Source: an uncultured Eggerthella sp. (lineage in GTDB: Bacteria > Actinomycetota > Coriobacteriia > Coriobacteriales > Eggerthellaceae). From it: a DNA stretch of 64,000 nt. A model generated the notes under the pieces. It had not been told where the DNA came from, searched no databases, and saw only the letters and a list, made by a program, of their open reading frames with translations. Shown one piece after another: positions 17,453-26,404 of the stretch. Each line of letters starts with the position of its first letter. Within the stretch, counting starts at the first letter, position 1. The position numbers and the translations under genes were made by a program. Location of the stretch: positions 1 to 64,000 of the forward strand of contig USDX01000003.1 of assembly GCA_900553605.1 (NCBI GenBank), in the 5' to 3' direction.

Positions 17453-18640
17453 CTAACCAACCACATCGTTGAATGCTTCGATGAATGCATCAATCTCTTC
17501 TGCCGTGGTTGCATTTCCCAGGGAAACGCGAAGCGATCCCAGCGCATCATCGCGGCTAATGCCAATTGCCTTGAGGACATGCGATGGATCGAGAGAATGC
17601 GACGAGCAAGCCGAACCGCCCGATACGCAGAACCCACGCCTATCAAGCTGCAGGATAAGCGTCTCGCTTTCCATACCCCTAACAAGCACGTTTACCACAT
17701 GAGGGGCAAACGCCGTAGTGCCTGGTTCCACCGAAACAGCAGCTTTCACCTTGGGGTTATCGAGAAGACGCGCATAGCATTCGTCACGCAAGGCGCACAA
17801 ACGCTGTGCATTTTCGTCAAGATTCGCAAGCGAGGCACGCACAGCAGCAGAGAACCCAACGGCCCCCATAACATCCTGAGTGCCACTTCGGCGCCCCGAC
17901 TCCTGACCGCCACCCACAATCTGAGCCGTAAATGGAGTACGCGTCTTAACATACAAGGCGCCCATGCCCTTCGGTCCTCCGATTTTATGCGACGAGATGG
18001 AAAGGGCATCAACGCCCCACTCCTTCACCGAAACAGGAATCTTACCGAATGCCTGGGTTGCATCCACATGGAAAAGCGCTCCCGCCTTGTGCGCAACAGC
18101 GGCAAGGGCAGGGATATCCATGACACTGCCCACTTCGTTGTTAACCGCCATGATGGACACGAGCAAAACCCTATCGGTAAGAACTTCTTCCAAGGCATCA
18201 GGCGTGATGTGACCAGAGGAATCGGGTTCAACATACGTTACCTGAGCGCCCCAATGCCCCAGCGTTTCTGCTGCTTTAAGGACGGCATCATGCTCAATGG
18301 AGGAAACTACGATTTGAGGAACGCATTCATGATCGCCCTCCTGCTCGGCGCGGGCCATCGCAGCATCAACGATGCCGAACAATGCAGCATTATCGGCCTC
18401 GGTGGCGCCAGAGGTGAACGTCACCTCGTCGGGACGTGCCTTGATGGATCGCGCAATATCTTCGCGCGCCTGTTCAAGTGCGCGGAACGCCGTGCGGCCA
18501 ACCTCGTAAAGGGAATTGGCGTTGCCGTTGCCCGCAACAAGTCCGTCGACTCCCGCTTGAAGATACGGAGCCATAGCGTCGGCGGCCTCTTTGCAAAGCG
18601 GAGCTGTTGCCGCCCAGTCCAAATAAACAGGTTTGTCCAT
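17453..18640 (-). CDS. Cysteine desulfurase (NifS/IscS family)
   Basis: This 395-residue PLP enzyme takes sulfur from cysteine for Fe-S clusters and thio-modified tRNA. The N-terminal YLDWAATAPL, the SGATEADNAAL segment, SIEHDAV histidine, HVDATQAFGKIP aspartate, and the PLP lysine in SSHKIGGPKG are visible. The catalytic cysteine lies in GGSACSSHSLDPSHVL, a long loop typical of group I enzymes (IscS/NifS). Its ATG overlaps the rpe stop by one base. No iscU or thiI gene lies beside it. Confidence 0.93.
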   Translation of the reverse strand: MDKPVYLDWAATAPLCKEAADAMAPYLQAGVDGLVAGNGNANSLYEVGRTAFRALEQAREDIARSIKARPDEVTFTSGATEADNAALFGIVDAAMARAEQEGDHECVPQIVVSSIEHDAVLKAAETLGHWGAQVTYVEPDSSGHITPDALEEVLTDRVLLVSIMAVNNEVGSVMDIPALAAVAHKAGALFHVDATQAFGKIPVSVKEWGVDALSISSHKIGGPKGMGALYVKTRTPFTAQIVGGGQESGRRSGTQDVMGAVGFSAAVRASLANLDENAQRLCALRDECYARLLDNPKVKAAVSVEPGTTAFAPHVVNVLVRGMESETLILQLDRRGFCVSGGSACSSHSLDPSHVLKAIGISRDDALGSLRVSLGNATTAEEIDAFIEAFNDVVG

Positions 18641-19323
18641 TAGCGAGCCTCCGCCCCAGCATTGCGCAAAATGCCGATGGCCGCTTCAGGGTCTTCCGCT
18701 TTGAATACACCAGAACCAGCAACCAGCACATCCGCGCCTTGAGCACATACCAAACCCGCCGTACGCCCAGCACTAATTCCGCCATCAACCTCGATAAGAA
18801 GATCGGGGTTCAAACGCTTCGCCATTTCGGCAACCTTGCCCACACGATCTTCGCTGCCTTCAATATATGACTGGCCGGAAAAGCCCGGGAACACGCTCAT
18901 AACCAGAACCATATCCACTTCAGCAATATAAGGCTCCAGCTCCTCGACAGGGTAATCGGGTTTCAGGGTTAACGCCGGATGCACGCCAGCCTCGCGAGTC
19001 CGCTGAATGAACTCACGCACCTCGCCTTCCCCATGAAGCGCTTCCATGTGGACCGAAACCCAATCGGCGCCAGCCTTCAAATACCAATCGAGCTGCTCGA
19101 GCGGATTGGAAATCATAAGATGCACATCGAGCGGGATATCGGTGATCTTCTTCAACTGCGAAACGAAGGGGACACCCAATGTGAGATTTGGGACAAAATG
19201 CCCATCCATCACATCAACGTGGATGAAATCCGTGCCCCCACGTTCAAGCATGCGAATATCACGCTCGAAGTTCATGAAGTCCGCAGACAAAATAGAGGGG
19301 GAGATTTTGATGTCACCGAACAC
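18640..19323 (-). CDS. rpe: Ribulose-phosphate 3-epimerase
   Basis: Rpe interconverts ribulose 5-phosphate and xylulose 5-phosphate in the pentose phosphate pathway. The 227-residue TIM barrel has the family segments ISPSILSADF, FIHVDVMDGHFVPNLTLG, HLMI, SVHMEA, VMSVFPGFSGQSYI and IEVDGGI. The start is a GTG at 19321-19323 with AAGGAAAGGGG upstream. It shares one base with the downstream cysteine desulfurase gene. Confidence 0.97.
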   Translation of the reverse strand: MFGDIKISPSILSADFMNFERDIRMLERGGTDFIHVDVMDGHFVPNLTLGVPFVSQLKKITDIPLDVHLMISNPLEQLDWYLKAGADWVSVHMEALHGEGEVREFIQRTREAGVHPALTLKPDYPVEELEPYIAEVDMVLVMSVFPGFSGQSYIEGSEDRVGKVAEMAKRLNPDLLIEVDGGISAGRTAGLVCAQGADVLVAGSGVFKAEDPEAAIGILRNAGAEAR

Positions 19324-19425
19324 GGCAACCCCTTTCCTTCAAAGTAACCTGCTGCCTATTCTACACGCAGCACTGCGGCAAAACGGACAAAGCCGCATGC
19401 ACTCCGCGGCAACGCATCACATAAC

Positions 19426-19890
19426 TTACTTATTCTTCGCCTCAAGATCGAGCAGGAACTTCTTCACTGTTGGCCCAAAGGCATAGCCCCCCAATTTTCC
19501 GTTTGACCCAACCACTCTATGGCAGGGGACAAACAGCGGGAGGGGGTTACGGCCACAAGCTTGCCCCACCGCCTGCAGAGCACCCGGCTTACCAAGGCTT
19601 TCTGCGATTTCGGCATAGGTACGCGTCTCGCCATAGGGAATTTCAGAAATCTTCGCCCAGACCTCACGCTGGAACGCCGATCCTTCAGCACGCACCGGAA
19701 CCTCAAACGCGATACGCTTTCCAGCAAGATATTCCAAGACTTCGCTGGAAGCCCGATTGGTAAGGGCCGTCGCGTGCTGACGTCCTGCCAGTTGAACAGG
19801 GCCAAAGGCAAAATGGGTTATAGCGGCACCATCCGACTCAATGGCAACCCTCCCCATAGGGGTGCGATAGATAAAATACGTTCGCTCCAT
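19426..19890 (-). CDS. ogt: Methylated-DNA--protein-cysteine methyltransferase
   Basis: Ogt removes O6-alkyl groups from guanine by transfer to its own cysteine. In this 154-residue protein the active site PCHRVVGSNG has the acceptor C123, preceded by GQACGRNPLPLFV; the DNA-reading helix YGETRTYAEIAESLGKP is at about 86-102. The ATG shares one base with the gpsA stop. Length is on the short side, which fits Ogt rather than the longer Ada. Confidence 0.95.
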   Translation of the reverse strand: MERTYFIYRTPMGRVAIESDGAAITHFAFGPVQLAGRQHATALTNRASSEVLEYLAGKRIAFEVPVRAEGSAFQREVWAKISEIPYGETRTYAEIAESLGKPGALQAVGQACGRNPLPLFVPCHRVVGSNGKLGGYAFGPTVKKFLLDLEAKNK

Positions 19891-20915
19891 CAGTACTTTT
19901 CGCCCGCCTCGGCAAGCCCCCAGAACTCAGTGGTCAAGGGACGCTTAAACAAATCAGCAGCCAGGGGTTCGATGGGGGCACCCTCCCACACCAACGATCG
20001 AACCGCTGTGGTAATGGGAAGCTCAACATTGTGCTTTTCAGCCAAGGGGCAGATGGTTTGGCAGGCAACAGCCCCTTCTACCACCATATGGGTTCGCTTC
20101 TCGAAGCCGCCCAACGTTGCGCCCTGGGCAAGCGCCTTACCAAACGAACGGTTGCGGGAATGCTCAGAGGTACAGGTTGCGATCAAATCGCCCGCACCCG
20201 CAAGGCCCATTACCGTCAAGGCATCGCCGCCGCAAGCCTTCACTAGTCGGCTCATTTCCGCCATGCCGCGCGTCATGATCATAGCGGCGGTATTGTCGCC
20301 GAAGCCAAAACCATACGCCGCGCCCACCGCGATAGCGATAACGTTCTTAAACGCCGCACACAGCTCAACACCTACATAATCAGGAGAGGTGTAGCAACGA
20401 AAATACGATGTGGTAAACAAATCGCGGAAATAGTGCGCGGTGGTTCTGGAACACGAAGCGATTACCGTGCCAGCAGGAACCCCCAGGATAACTTCTTCTG
20501 CATGGTTGGGGCCAGAAAGCGCCGCAAGCCTGTCGATATTCCCCAGAACCTCTTCGAATACCTGGACAGGCAGAAGCCCCGTACCTTCCTCGACGCCTTT
20601 CGAGCAAATAACGATGGGGGTATTCCCTTCAACAACTGGAGCAAGATCCTGAGCAAACTGGCGCGTCAACCGCGAAGGGGTGACGATAACGAGAGCTTCG
20701 GCATGCTCGGCGCATTCATGCAGATCGCTTGTTGCCGAAATGGAGTCGGAAAGCATCACGCCGCTCAGATAGCGAGGATTATGGTGCTCATTCGTAATGG
20801 CATCTGCCACCTCTGGCTTACGAGCCCACATGACCACCTCGTTGCCGGCCGCTGCAAGCGTTTGGGCCAAAGCGGTGCCCCACGAGCCTGCACCGATTAC
20901 CGCAATCTTACCCAT
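19890..20915 (-). CDS. gpsA: Glycerol-3-phosphate dehydrogenase [NAD(P)+]
   Basis: GpsA reduces dihydroxyacetone phosphate to sn-glycerol 3-phosphate for phospholipid synthesis. The nucleotide-binding GAGSWGTALAQTLA motif is at the N-terminus, and the catalytic lysine lies in AAFKNVIAIAVG; LVKACGGDALTVMGLAGAGDLIATCTS is typical, quoted here across two parts. The start is the ATG at 20913-20915 because CGAGGAGGA precedes it; the open frame starts eight codons earlier without such a site. Its position after plsY links both steps of phosphatidic-acid precursor supply. Confidence 0.96.
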   Translation of the reverse strand: MGKIAVIGAGSWGTALAQTLAAAGNEVVMWARKPEVADAITNEHHNPRYLSGVMLSDSISATSDLHECAEHAEALVIVTPSRLTRQFAQDLAPVVEGNTPIVICSKGVEEGTGLLPVQVFEEVLGNIDRLAALSGPNHAEEVILGVPAGTVIASCSRTTAHYFRDLFTTSYFRCYTSPDYVGVELCAAFKNVIAIAVGAAYGFGFGDNTAAMIMTRGMAEMSRLVKACGGDALTVMGLAGAGDLIATCTSEHSRNRSFGKALAQGATLGGFEKRTHMVVEGAVACQTICPLAEKHNVELPITTAVRSLVWEGAPIEPLAADLFKRPLTTEFWGLAEAGEKY

Positions 20916-20956
20916 ATGTCCTCCTCGAAGAATGCTCATAGCATTCCAAAACTCAA

Positions 20957-20980
20957 CGGGCAGGCAAAACTGCCTGCCCG
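20957..20980 (-). terminator. Strong hairpin between plsY and gpsA
   Basis: A perfect 10-base stem CGGGCAGGCA/TGCCTGCCCG with an AAAC loop. It lies inside the plsY-gpsA gap and on the minus strand has only a weak T run (TTGAGTTTTGG), so it may be a partial terminator or an RNA-processing site. Confidence 0.65.
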
Positions 20981-20995
20981 TAAGATGAACTGTCT

Positions 20996-21694
20996 TTATG
21001 CCCTTTTCTTCGAACCGATCCGATTTTCCGTTCCAGCACGCAAACGGGCAATGTTTTCCCTATGAGCCCATATAACGGTCAGGCCAACCAGCAAGCACAG
21101 CACAAAAGCAACGGGGTTGCCCCAGAAGAAATACAGTGCGAAGAGGGGGCATGCCGCAGCTGCTGCGATGGATCCCACGGAAACATACTTTGTTGCCACA
21201 ACCAGAACAGCGAAAATCGCAATTTCAAGCAAGGCTCCAACAGGGCCAAACGCGGAAAACAGGCAGCCAACGGCAACAGCGATGCCCTTGCCTCCCCTGA
21301 AACCCAGCCATGGACAGAAAATATGACCCATGGTGCAACCAAGGAACGCTACCGCAAGACATACCTGTTCGATGTAAAGGAACGGGTTCGGCGAACCGCC
21401 GAACGTTTGAACGAACTCCACAACAGCAAGCACATTGCCGGGAAGCACTTGGGTACCGAATGCTGCGGCAATAAGCCCTGCGACGATGCCCTTGCCAAAA
21501 TCGAGGACGAATACGGCATATCCACCCACTTTTCCCATGGTGCGAATGGCGTTGGTGGTACCAATATTGCCCGAGCCATGCTCACGCAAATCCGTGTGAT
21601 AAAACACCCGCGAGATTATGACTCCCCATGGAATGGAACCCAGCAAAAACGAAATAACAAGCAGTAAGGCCAACTGGCCCAAAACCGTCAACAT
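20996..21694 (-). CDS. plsY: Glycerol-3-phosphate acyltransferase
   Basis: PlsY is the membrane enzyme that moves an acyl group from acyl-phosphate to glycerol 3-phosphate. The 232-residue protein has about five membrane helices and the three family motifs: LLGSIPWGVIISR, GSGNIGTTNAIRTMGKVGG and the GFRGGKGIA segment. It begins seven bases after the der stop. The partner acyl-phosphate synthase plsX is not in the window. Confidence 0.95.
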   Translation of the reverse strand: MLTVLGQLALLLVISFLLGSIPWGVIISRVFYHTDLREHGSGNIGTTNAIRTMGKVGGYAVFVLDFGKGIVAGLIAAAFGTQVLPGNVLAVVEFVQTFGGSPNPFLYIEQVCLAVAFLGCTMGHIFCPWLGFRGGKGIAVAVGCLFSAFGPVGALLEIAIFAVLVVATKYVSVGSIAAAAACPLFALYFFWGNPVAFVLCLLVGLTVIWAHRENIARLRAGTENRIGSKKRA

Positions 21695-21700
21695 CGACTG

Positions 21701-23011
21701 TTAATCCTTCTTCTTAAACTTGAGGTTGATTGGAGTACCGGTGAAATCAAACGTGGAACGCAACCTATTTTCCAGATAGCGCTCAAACGAGGGCTCGACC
21801 AGATCAGGATGGTTGCAGAAGAACGTAAAGAACGGAGGCTGAACGCCCGTCTGGGTAACATACTTCAGCTTCAAAATACGCTTGCCCTTGGAAATGGTAT
21901 GACCGAACTCGCGAATATCCTGAAGCCAGTTGTTAAGACGGCTCGTAGAAATGCTCTTGGAGTAGTTGGCATACGCTTCGTTGATGGCGCCCCAGATGCG
22001 CTGAACGTTCTTGCCGGAAAGCGCAGAAATGGCGATGACCGGTGCATATCCCACAAATTTAAGACGGTCTTCAATGCGTTCGCGCACTTCAGCCTTTGCG
22101 TCCGGACCTTCCACCAAGTCCCACTTGTTCAGTACCACGACCATAGCGCAGCCGCGCTCAGCCGCCATACCGGCAACACGCTGATCCTGGTCGGTAAGAC
22201 CGATAGTGGAGTCAATCACCAAAAGAACAACTTCAGCGCGATCGATAGCGCGCATAGCACGCACGAAGCCGTAGTATTCAACATCTTCGTCGATAACGCT
22301 CTTCTTACGCAGGCCCGCCGTATCGACGATAGTGTAGAACTGACCCTCATGCTCCACCATGGTATCGATGGCGTCGCGCGTGGTGCCTGCAACATTGGAA
22401 ACGATGGAACGATCGTTGTTGGTGAGCTTGTTCGTCAAAGACGACTTACCCGCATTAGGACGACCGATAATAGCAACGTTGATGGAGTCAATCTCCTCTT
22501 CCTCGTCGCTTTCCTCGGGGAACAGCGAAACGATTTCATCGAGCAGGTCTCCCGTACCGGTACCGTGAAGGGCAGAAACGGGACGCGGCTCTCCTAAGCC
22601 CAGCTGCATGAATTCCCACATAGCGCTTTCGTCGGCTGCGTTATCGAGTTTGTTTACCGAAAGAAGCACCGGCTTCTTGCTACGGCGCAGGATATTGGCA
22701 ACGGCTTCATCGTCTGCATTGATGCCGGTTTGACCGTCAACCAAGAAGATGATGACATCCGCCTCGTCGGCTGCAGTTAGCGCCTGGGCGGTAATGGAAC
22801 CCTGGAAGACATCGTCACTGCCCATTTCGATACCGCCGGTATCGATGATCTTGAAGTCGCGGCCATTCCAGTCCGCCTCATGATAAGAACGATCACGCGT
22901 CACGCCGCGCATTTCGTGAACAATAGCTTCGTTGTTTTCCGCAAGGCGGTTCACCAAGGTGGATTTGCCCACATTGGGGCGACCAACAATGGCCACGATT
23001 GGCAAGCTCAT
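21701..23011 (-). CDS. der: Ribosome-assembly GTPase Der (EngA)
   Basis: Der is a tandem GTPase needed for 50S subunit assembly. The 436-residue protein has two G domains, with GRPNVGKSTLV near residue 10 and GRPNAGKSSLTN near 180, each followed by DTGG/DTAG and NKLD/NKWD motifs, then the KH-like C-terminal domain. The ATG at 23009-23011 is preferred because TAGGAGC precedes it; an upstream extension of 12 residues lacks a site. It is coupled with plsY downstream. Confidence 0.97.
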   Translation of the reverse strand: MSLPIVAIVGRPNVGKSTLVNRLAENNEAIVHEMRGVTRDRSYHEADWNGRDFKIIDTGGIEMGSDDVFQGSITAQALTAADEADVIIFLVDGQTGINADDEAVANILRRSKKPVLLSVNKLDNAADESAMWEFMQLGLGEPRPVSALHGTGTGDLLDEIVSLFPEESDEEEEIDSINVAIIGRPNAGKSSLTNKLTNNDRSIVSNVAGTTRDAIDTMVEHEGQFYTIVDTAGLRKKSVIDEDVEYYGFVRAMRAIDRAEVVLLVIDSTIGLTDQDQRVAGMAAERGCAMVVVLNKWDLVEGPDAKAEVRERIEDRLKFVGYAPVIAISALSGKNVQRIWGAINEAYANYSKSISTSRLNNWLQDIREFGHTISKGKRILKLKYVTQTGVQPPFFTFFCNHPDLVEPSFERYLENRLRSTFDFTGTPINLKFKKKD

Positions 23012-23127
23012 TCTTGCTCCTAACATTGCTGAAGGTAACTTTATCAAGGGTTCAGGATACCACTCACACGAACCCGCAATTTGACCGCCTCATCAGCAGC
23101 ACGGGATAAACACGCCTTCCCTATGAG

Positions 23128-23979
23128 CTACACGATGGGCTTCTTCCATTCGGGCAGGCCACGAGCACGGCGATTGCGATTGCGACCGCGCATATTCCGA
23201 ACGCACCCTTGCATGCCATGGGGAACATATTCCATATCCTCAAGATCATCGGGCAAATAGCTCACCAAAGACAGAGGGGCCGTCTGTTGCACCGCTTCAG
23301 GCTCAGGGCCGGCAACGGCAGCAAATCCATGAACCGATGCACCTTGAGCCACGAGCTTCTGCTCGTAACCGCTCCAAGGCTCTTCAGGGAACAGAGAGCG
23401 AACATCGTCGGTATTCCACAGCAATTCGTAGCCAGCCAATTCGAGCTGAGTGAGAGAAAACTCATGCATTGGCATGCTATCGGTGCGCAAACGCAAAGGT
23501 GCGCCCTTTGCCAAAAGCGGACGATACGCCATAAGACGATCCAGGTAGGTAAGGCGCAAAGGCGCTTTCTTTTTCTTGGGAAACGGCGTGGGGAAGTTCA
23601 GGAGGATGGCGGTAAGTTCTCCTTCCGCAAAAAAGTCCGAAAGATCACGGTCTTCCTCATTGAATACGAAAACTGCATTGGTAACCCCTTGGGCAATAGC
23701 GCGCTCGGCACAACGAACCACGCATACGCCGTCCACGTCGATACCAACAAACAGCGTATCGGGCCGCGCGGCGGCGCACTCTACGGTGTACTCCCCCTTT
23801 CCGCAGCCCAAATCGAGCACAACATGCTGATAGGCATCGTCACGGGAGCCTTCATGGGGAGCCCATTGGCTCCACCGACCACGCCAACCCGATGGATTCG
23901 GCTCATAGGATTGAGTGGCCCCAGCAAGGCGGCCTTCAAGGGAAAAGCCTTTATTCAGGCGGGATCGGGTGGTTCGCAT
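23128..23979 (-). CDS. trmB: tRNA (guanine-46-N7)-methyltransferase
   Basis: TrmB methylates G46 in the tRNA variable loop using SAM. The SAM-binding motif LDLGCGKGEYTVECA is near residue 55, the family segment LNFPTPFPKKK near 125 (an N in place of the more usual D of the catalytic DPWP-like segment is notable), and the substrate motif SGYEQKLV near 205. Beyond it lies a tail of about 70 residues ending in the basic RNRNRRARG stretch, absent in standard TrmB. The ATG at 23977-23979 gives the most family-like start. The enzyme call is good, though the altered catalytic segment and the tail are unusual. Confidence 0.82.
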   Translation of the reverse strand: MRTTRSRLNKGFSLEGRLAGATQSYEPNPSGWRGRWSQWAPHEGSRDDAYQHVVLDLGCGKGEYTVECAAARPDTLFVGIDVDGVCVVRCAERAIAQGVTNAVFVFNEEDRDLSDFFAEGELTAILLNFPTPFPKKKKAPLRLTYLDRLMAYRPLLAKGAPLRLRTDSMPMHEFSLTQLELAGYELLWNTDDVRSLFPEEPWSGYEQKLVAQGASVHGFAAVAGPEPEAVQQTAPLSLVSYLPDDLEDMEYVPHGMQGCVRNMRGRNRNRRARGLPEWKKPIV

Positions 23980-24045
23980 CGCAGCAATAACTCCAAACAG
24001 AAACAGAACAGGCAGCAGCAAGCAACCCTTGAAAAAGAGAAGGAC

Positions 24046-24891
24046 CTACAGCTCGCCCAAATAACGGACAACGCTTTCAATTTGATTGTCGGGCGTGGAA
24101 GCGCCTGCGCTCACACCCACAACACGGCATCCGTCAAACCATGACGGGTCGATCTCCTCGGCGCGCTCGATATGATGGGCGCGAGAGCAATGTTGCGCGC
24201 AAATCTCAAAGAGACGCGTGGTGTTCGACGAATTGCGTCCTCCGATTACCACCATGGCATCCACCTGCTCTGCAAGCTCGACGGCAGAAAGCTGACGTTG
24301 CGTCGTCGCAAAGCAGATGGTGTCTTTCACTTCAAGGTCGAGGTGGAGCCCCTCGAGCGCGTCTAGAACCTCCTCAAAGCGTTCTCGAGATTGAGTGGTC
24401 TGAACGACCACGCCAACCCTACCCGACAAATCGGAGGGAATATCTTCAGGAGAGCCAACAATGGTGCACTGACCGCCGGCGACACGGGCATGAGCCGAGA
24501 TTCCCTCCACTTCAGGATGGCCGGCTTCGCCCACTACTAAAACGTGACGGCCCTCCTTGGCAAGCTTCGCCGCAGCACGTTGAGCGCGCATAACATGCGG
24601 GCATGTTGCGTCGATCACCGTAAAGCCCCGCTGCTCAATGTCGTCGATAACCTGAGGCACCACTCCATGCGAGCGGATAACCACCCCATCCGCATCGATG
24701 CTGTCGACCGAGTCGGCGACGCAGATTCCACGCTCCTCGAGCTCGGCAACAACGCCGGGGTTATGGATGAGCGGCCCAAGCGTACATACCGAACCGCCTG
24801 CTTCCGCTGCTTTGAGGGTCATGTCGAGCGCACGCTGCACACCATAGCAAGCGCCCGCATAGGCAGCCTTCACAACTTTGAGTTTTCCCAT
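24046..24891 (-). CDS. ispH: 4-hydroxy-3-methylbut-2-enyl diphosphate reductase
   Basis: IspH is the last enzyme of the MEP route to isoprenoids and carries a [4Fe-4S] cluster. The three cluster cysteines are in AGACYGVQRAL (C15), DATCPHVMR and DTICFATTQRQ; family histidines appear in GPLIHNPGVV and GEAGHPEVEG, with SHGV between them. The 281-residue length is normal. It starts five bases after the plsC stop, in the large lipid/aromatic cluster. Confidence 0.96.
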   Translation of the reverse strand: MGKLKVVKAAYAGACYGVQRALDMTLKAAEAGGSVCTLGPLIHNPGVVAELEERGICVADSVDSIDADGVVIRSHGVVPQVIDDIEQRGFTVIDATCPHVMRAQRAAAKLAKEGRHVLVVGEAGHPEVEGISAHARVAGGQCTIVGSPEDIPSDLSGRVGVVVQTTQSRERFEEVLDALEGLHLDLEVKDTICFATTQRQLSAVELAEQVDAMVVIGGRNSSNTTRLFEICAQHCSRAHHIERAEEIDPSWFDGCRVVGVSAGASTPDNQIESVVRYLGEL

Positions 24892-24896
24892 GGACG

Positions 24897-25727
24897 TTAC
24901 TCCTTGTCGGAATAGTCAGGCAATGTTGCAGGATCAAATGCCGGAATGGGATGCTCAGCAAACACCTGCGAGTAATCCTTCGAATCGGGGAACAGCTCAG
25001 CCATATTTATTTCCTCTGGCTTGCAACCCCTCGTAAGCGCATACGCTTCGCGCATCACATACCACGAGCAACCGTCCATGCGCTCATCTTTAGGAAGGAA
25101 GTCAAATGAAGAAAGCTCAACAGGCGTACCGAAACGCGCCGTGATACGCGGGAAGCGCACACGTTGCCCCTTCTGCTTCACCTTGCTCACATTCTCCAAG
25201 CCCAAAGGGATAAGGGGGGCCTTGCCCATTCGGGCAATAAGAGCTGCGCCGCCGTGCAATTCTGGGGCAGCGCTTCCTTTACCGCGCCTTGTTCCTTCAG
25301 GAAAAATGCCAACCCATTCACCGTTCTTCAGCATACGGGAAGCGCGCTTCAAAGCCGTTCGGTCAGCGCTGCCTCGCTTAATAGGGAAAGCACCGACACT
25401 TGAAATAACCGTGCCCAAGAAGCCCTTACCCGCACGAAACAGGGAATCGCGGGCAATCAAGCGCACCCATCCCTTAGGACGAACCGAAAGGAACATGATG
25501 ATAACGTCGAGGTACGAATAGTGAGGCGAAACCAAAATGGCACCAGTCGTCTTACCGGCAAAAGCATCCACGATTTCCTTGCCTTCTACGCGAAAGCGGA
25601 ACAACACCTTGCACAGAAAGCTGAACAGCCCTGAAAGGAACACGGCAATGCCATGGGGAATGCGATTGTCCTGATTGTTTCCAGAGAGAGGGCGATCCCA
25701 ATACTCTTCATGTATGTTGAAGGCCAT
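24897..25727 (-). CDS. 1-acyl-sn-glycerol-3-phosphate acyltransferase (PlsC-like)
   Basis: The protein (276 residues) has the HX4D acyltransferase motif in SPHYSYLDV and the acceptor-binding FPEGTRRGKG segment, with one likely membrane helix near residues 22-40. It probably makes phosphatidic acid, fitting with plsY and gpsA downstream. The ATG at 25725-25727 shares one base with the cmk stop and is preferred to a frame start 33 bases further upstream. A cmk-plsC arrangement is common in actinobacteria and clostridia. Confidence 0.9.
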   Translation of the reverse strand: MAFNIHEEYWDRPLSGNNQDNRIPHGIAVFLSGLFSFLCKVLFRFRVEGKEIVDAFAGKTTGAILVSPHYSYLDVIIMFLSVRPKGWVRLIARDSLFRAGKGFLGTVISSVGAFPIKRGSADRTALKRASRMLKNGEWVGIFPEGTRRGKGSAAPELHGGAALIARMGKAPLIPLGLENVSKVKQKGQRVRFPRITARFGTPVELSSFDFLPKDERMDGCSWYVMREAYALTRGCKPEEINMAELFPDSKDYSQVFAEHPIPAFDPATLPDYSDKE

Positions 25728-26404
25728 TAAAGTGCCATCCTTGCTCGAGCCAAACCACAAATAGAGCCAATTACTTCTTCCACATGCATACTGGAAGAAT
25801 CAAGCAAAACCGCATCTTTCGCAGGACGCAAGGGCGCCGTATCGCGACTCGAGTCAAGTTCGTCCCTGCGAATGATATCAGCAAGCACTTCCTGATAGTC
25901 GATCGAGCCAATTCCCCTATCGGCGTTTTGACGGACACGACGATGGGCGCGCTCCTCGGCGGAAGCAGTAAGGAACACTTTCACTTCAGCATTGGGGAAA
26001 ACCTCGGTTCCGATATCACGACCTTCTACGACGTAATTGCCCTCCGAGCCAATGCGGCGCTGCTGTTCAACCAACGCCTGACGCACGGCAGGAACGGCAG
26101 AAACCGCCGAAACGGATCGATCTATCTCGGCAGTGCGGATAGCGCCAGTTACCTCAACGTCATCGACGAAAACGCGACGAGGAACAGGATCGCCCTGCTC
26201 ATGGCGAAAGCTGATCGTGCAGGTATGCGCAAGAGCGCCCACTGCTTCGGCATCTTCCAAGGAAACGCCATCATGCAGTGCACGCCATGCAACCGCGCGA
26301 TACATAGCGCCCGTATCCAAACAAGAAAAACCCAGCTCTTTCGCTACAGCTTTTGCAACGGTTGACTTACCTGCACCCGAGGGGCCGTCAATCGCTATGA
26401 TCAT
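25727..26404 (-). CDS. cmk: Cytidylate kinase
   Basis: Cmk phosphorylates CMP and dCMP. The 225-residue protein has the P-loop GPSGAGKSTVAKAVA, the LDTGAMYRAVAW segment, GRDIGTEVFPNA and the lid-region RRDELDSSRDTAPL segment. It directly follows aroA with no gap and overlaps plsC by one base. Length and motifs are standard. Confidence 0.97.
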   Translation of the reverse strand: MIIAIDGPSGAGKSTVAKAVAKELGFSCLDTGAMYRAVAWRALHDGVSLEDAEAVGALAHTCTISFRHEQGDPVPRRVFVDDVEVTGAIRTAEIDRSVSAVSAVPAVRQALVEQQRRIGSEGNYVVEGRDIGTEVFPNAEVKVFLTASAEERAHRRVRQNADRGIGSIDYQEVLADIIRRDELDSSRDTAPLRPAKDAVLLDSSSMHVEEVIGSICGLARARMAL

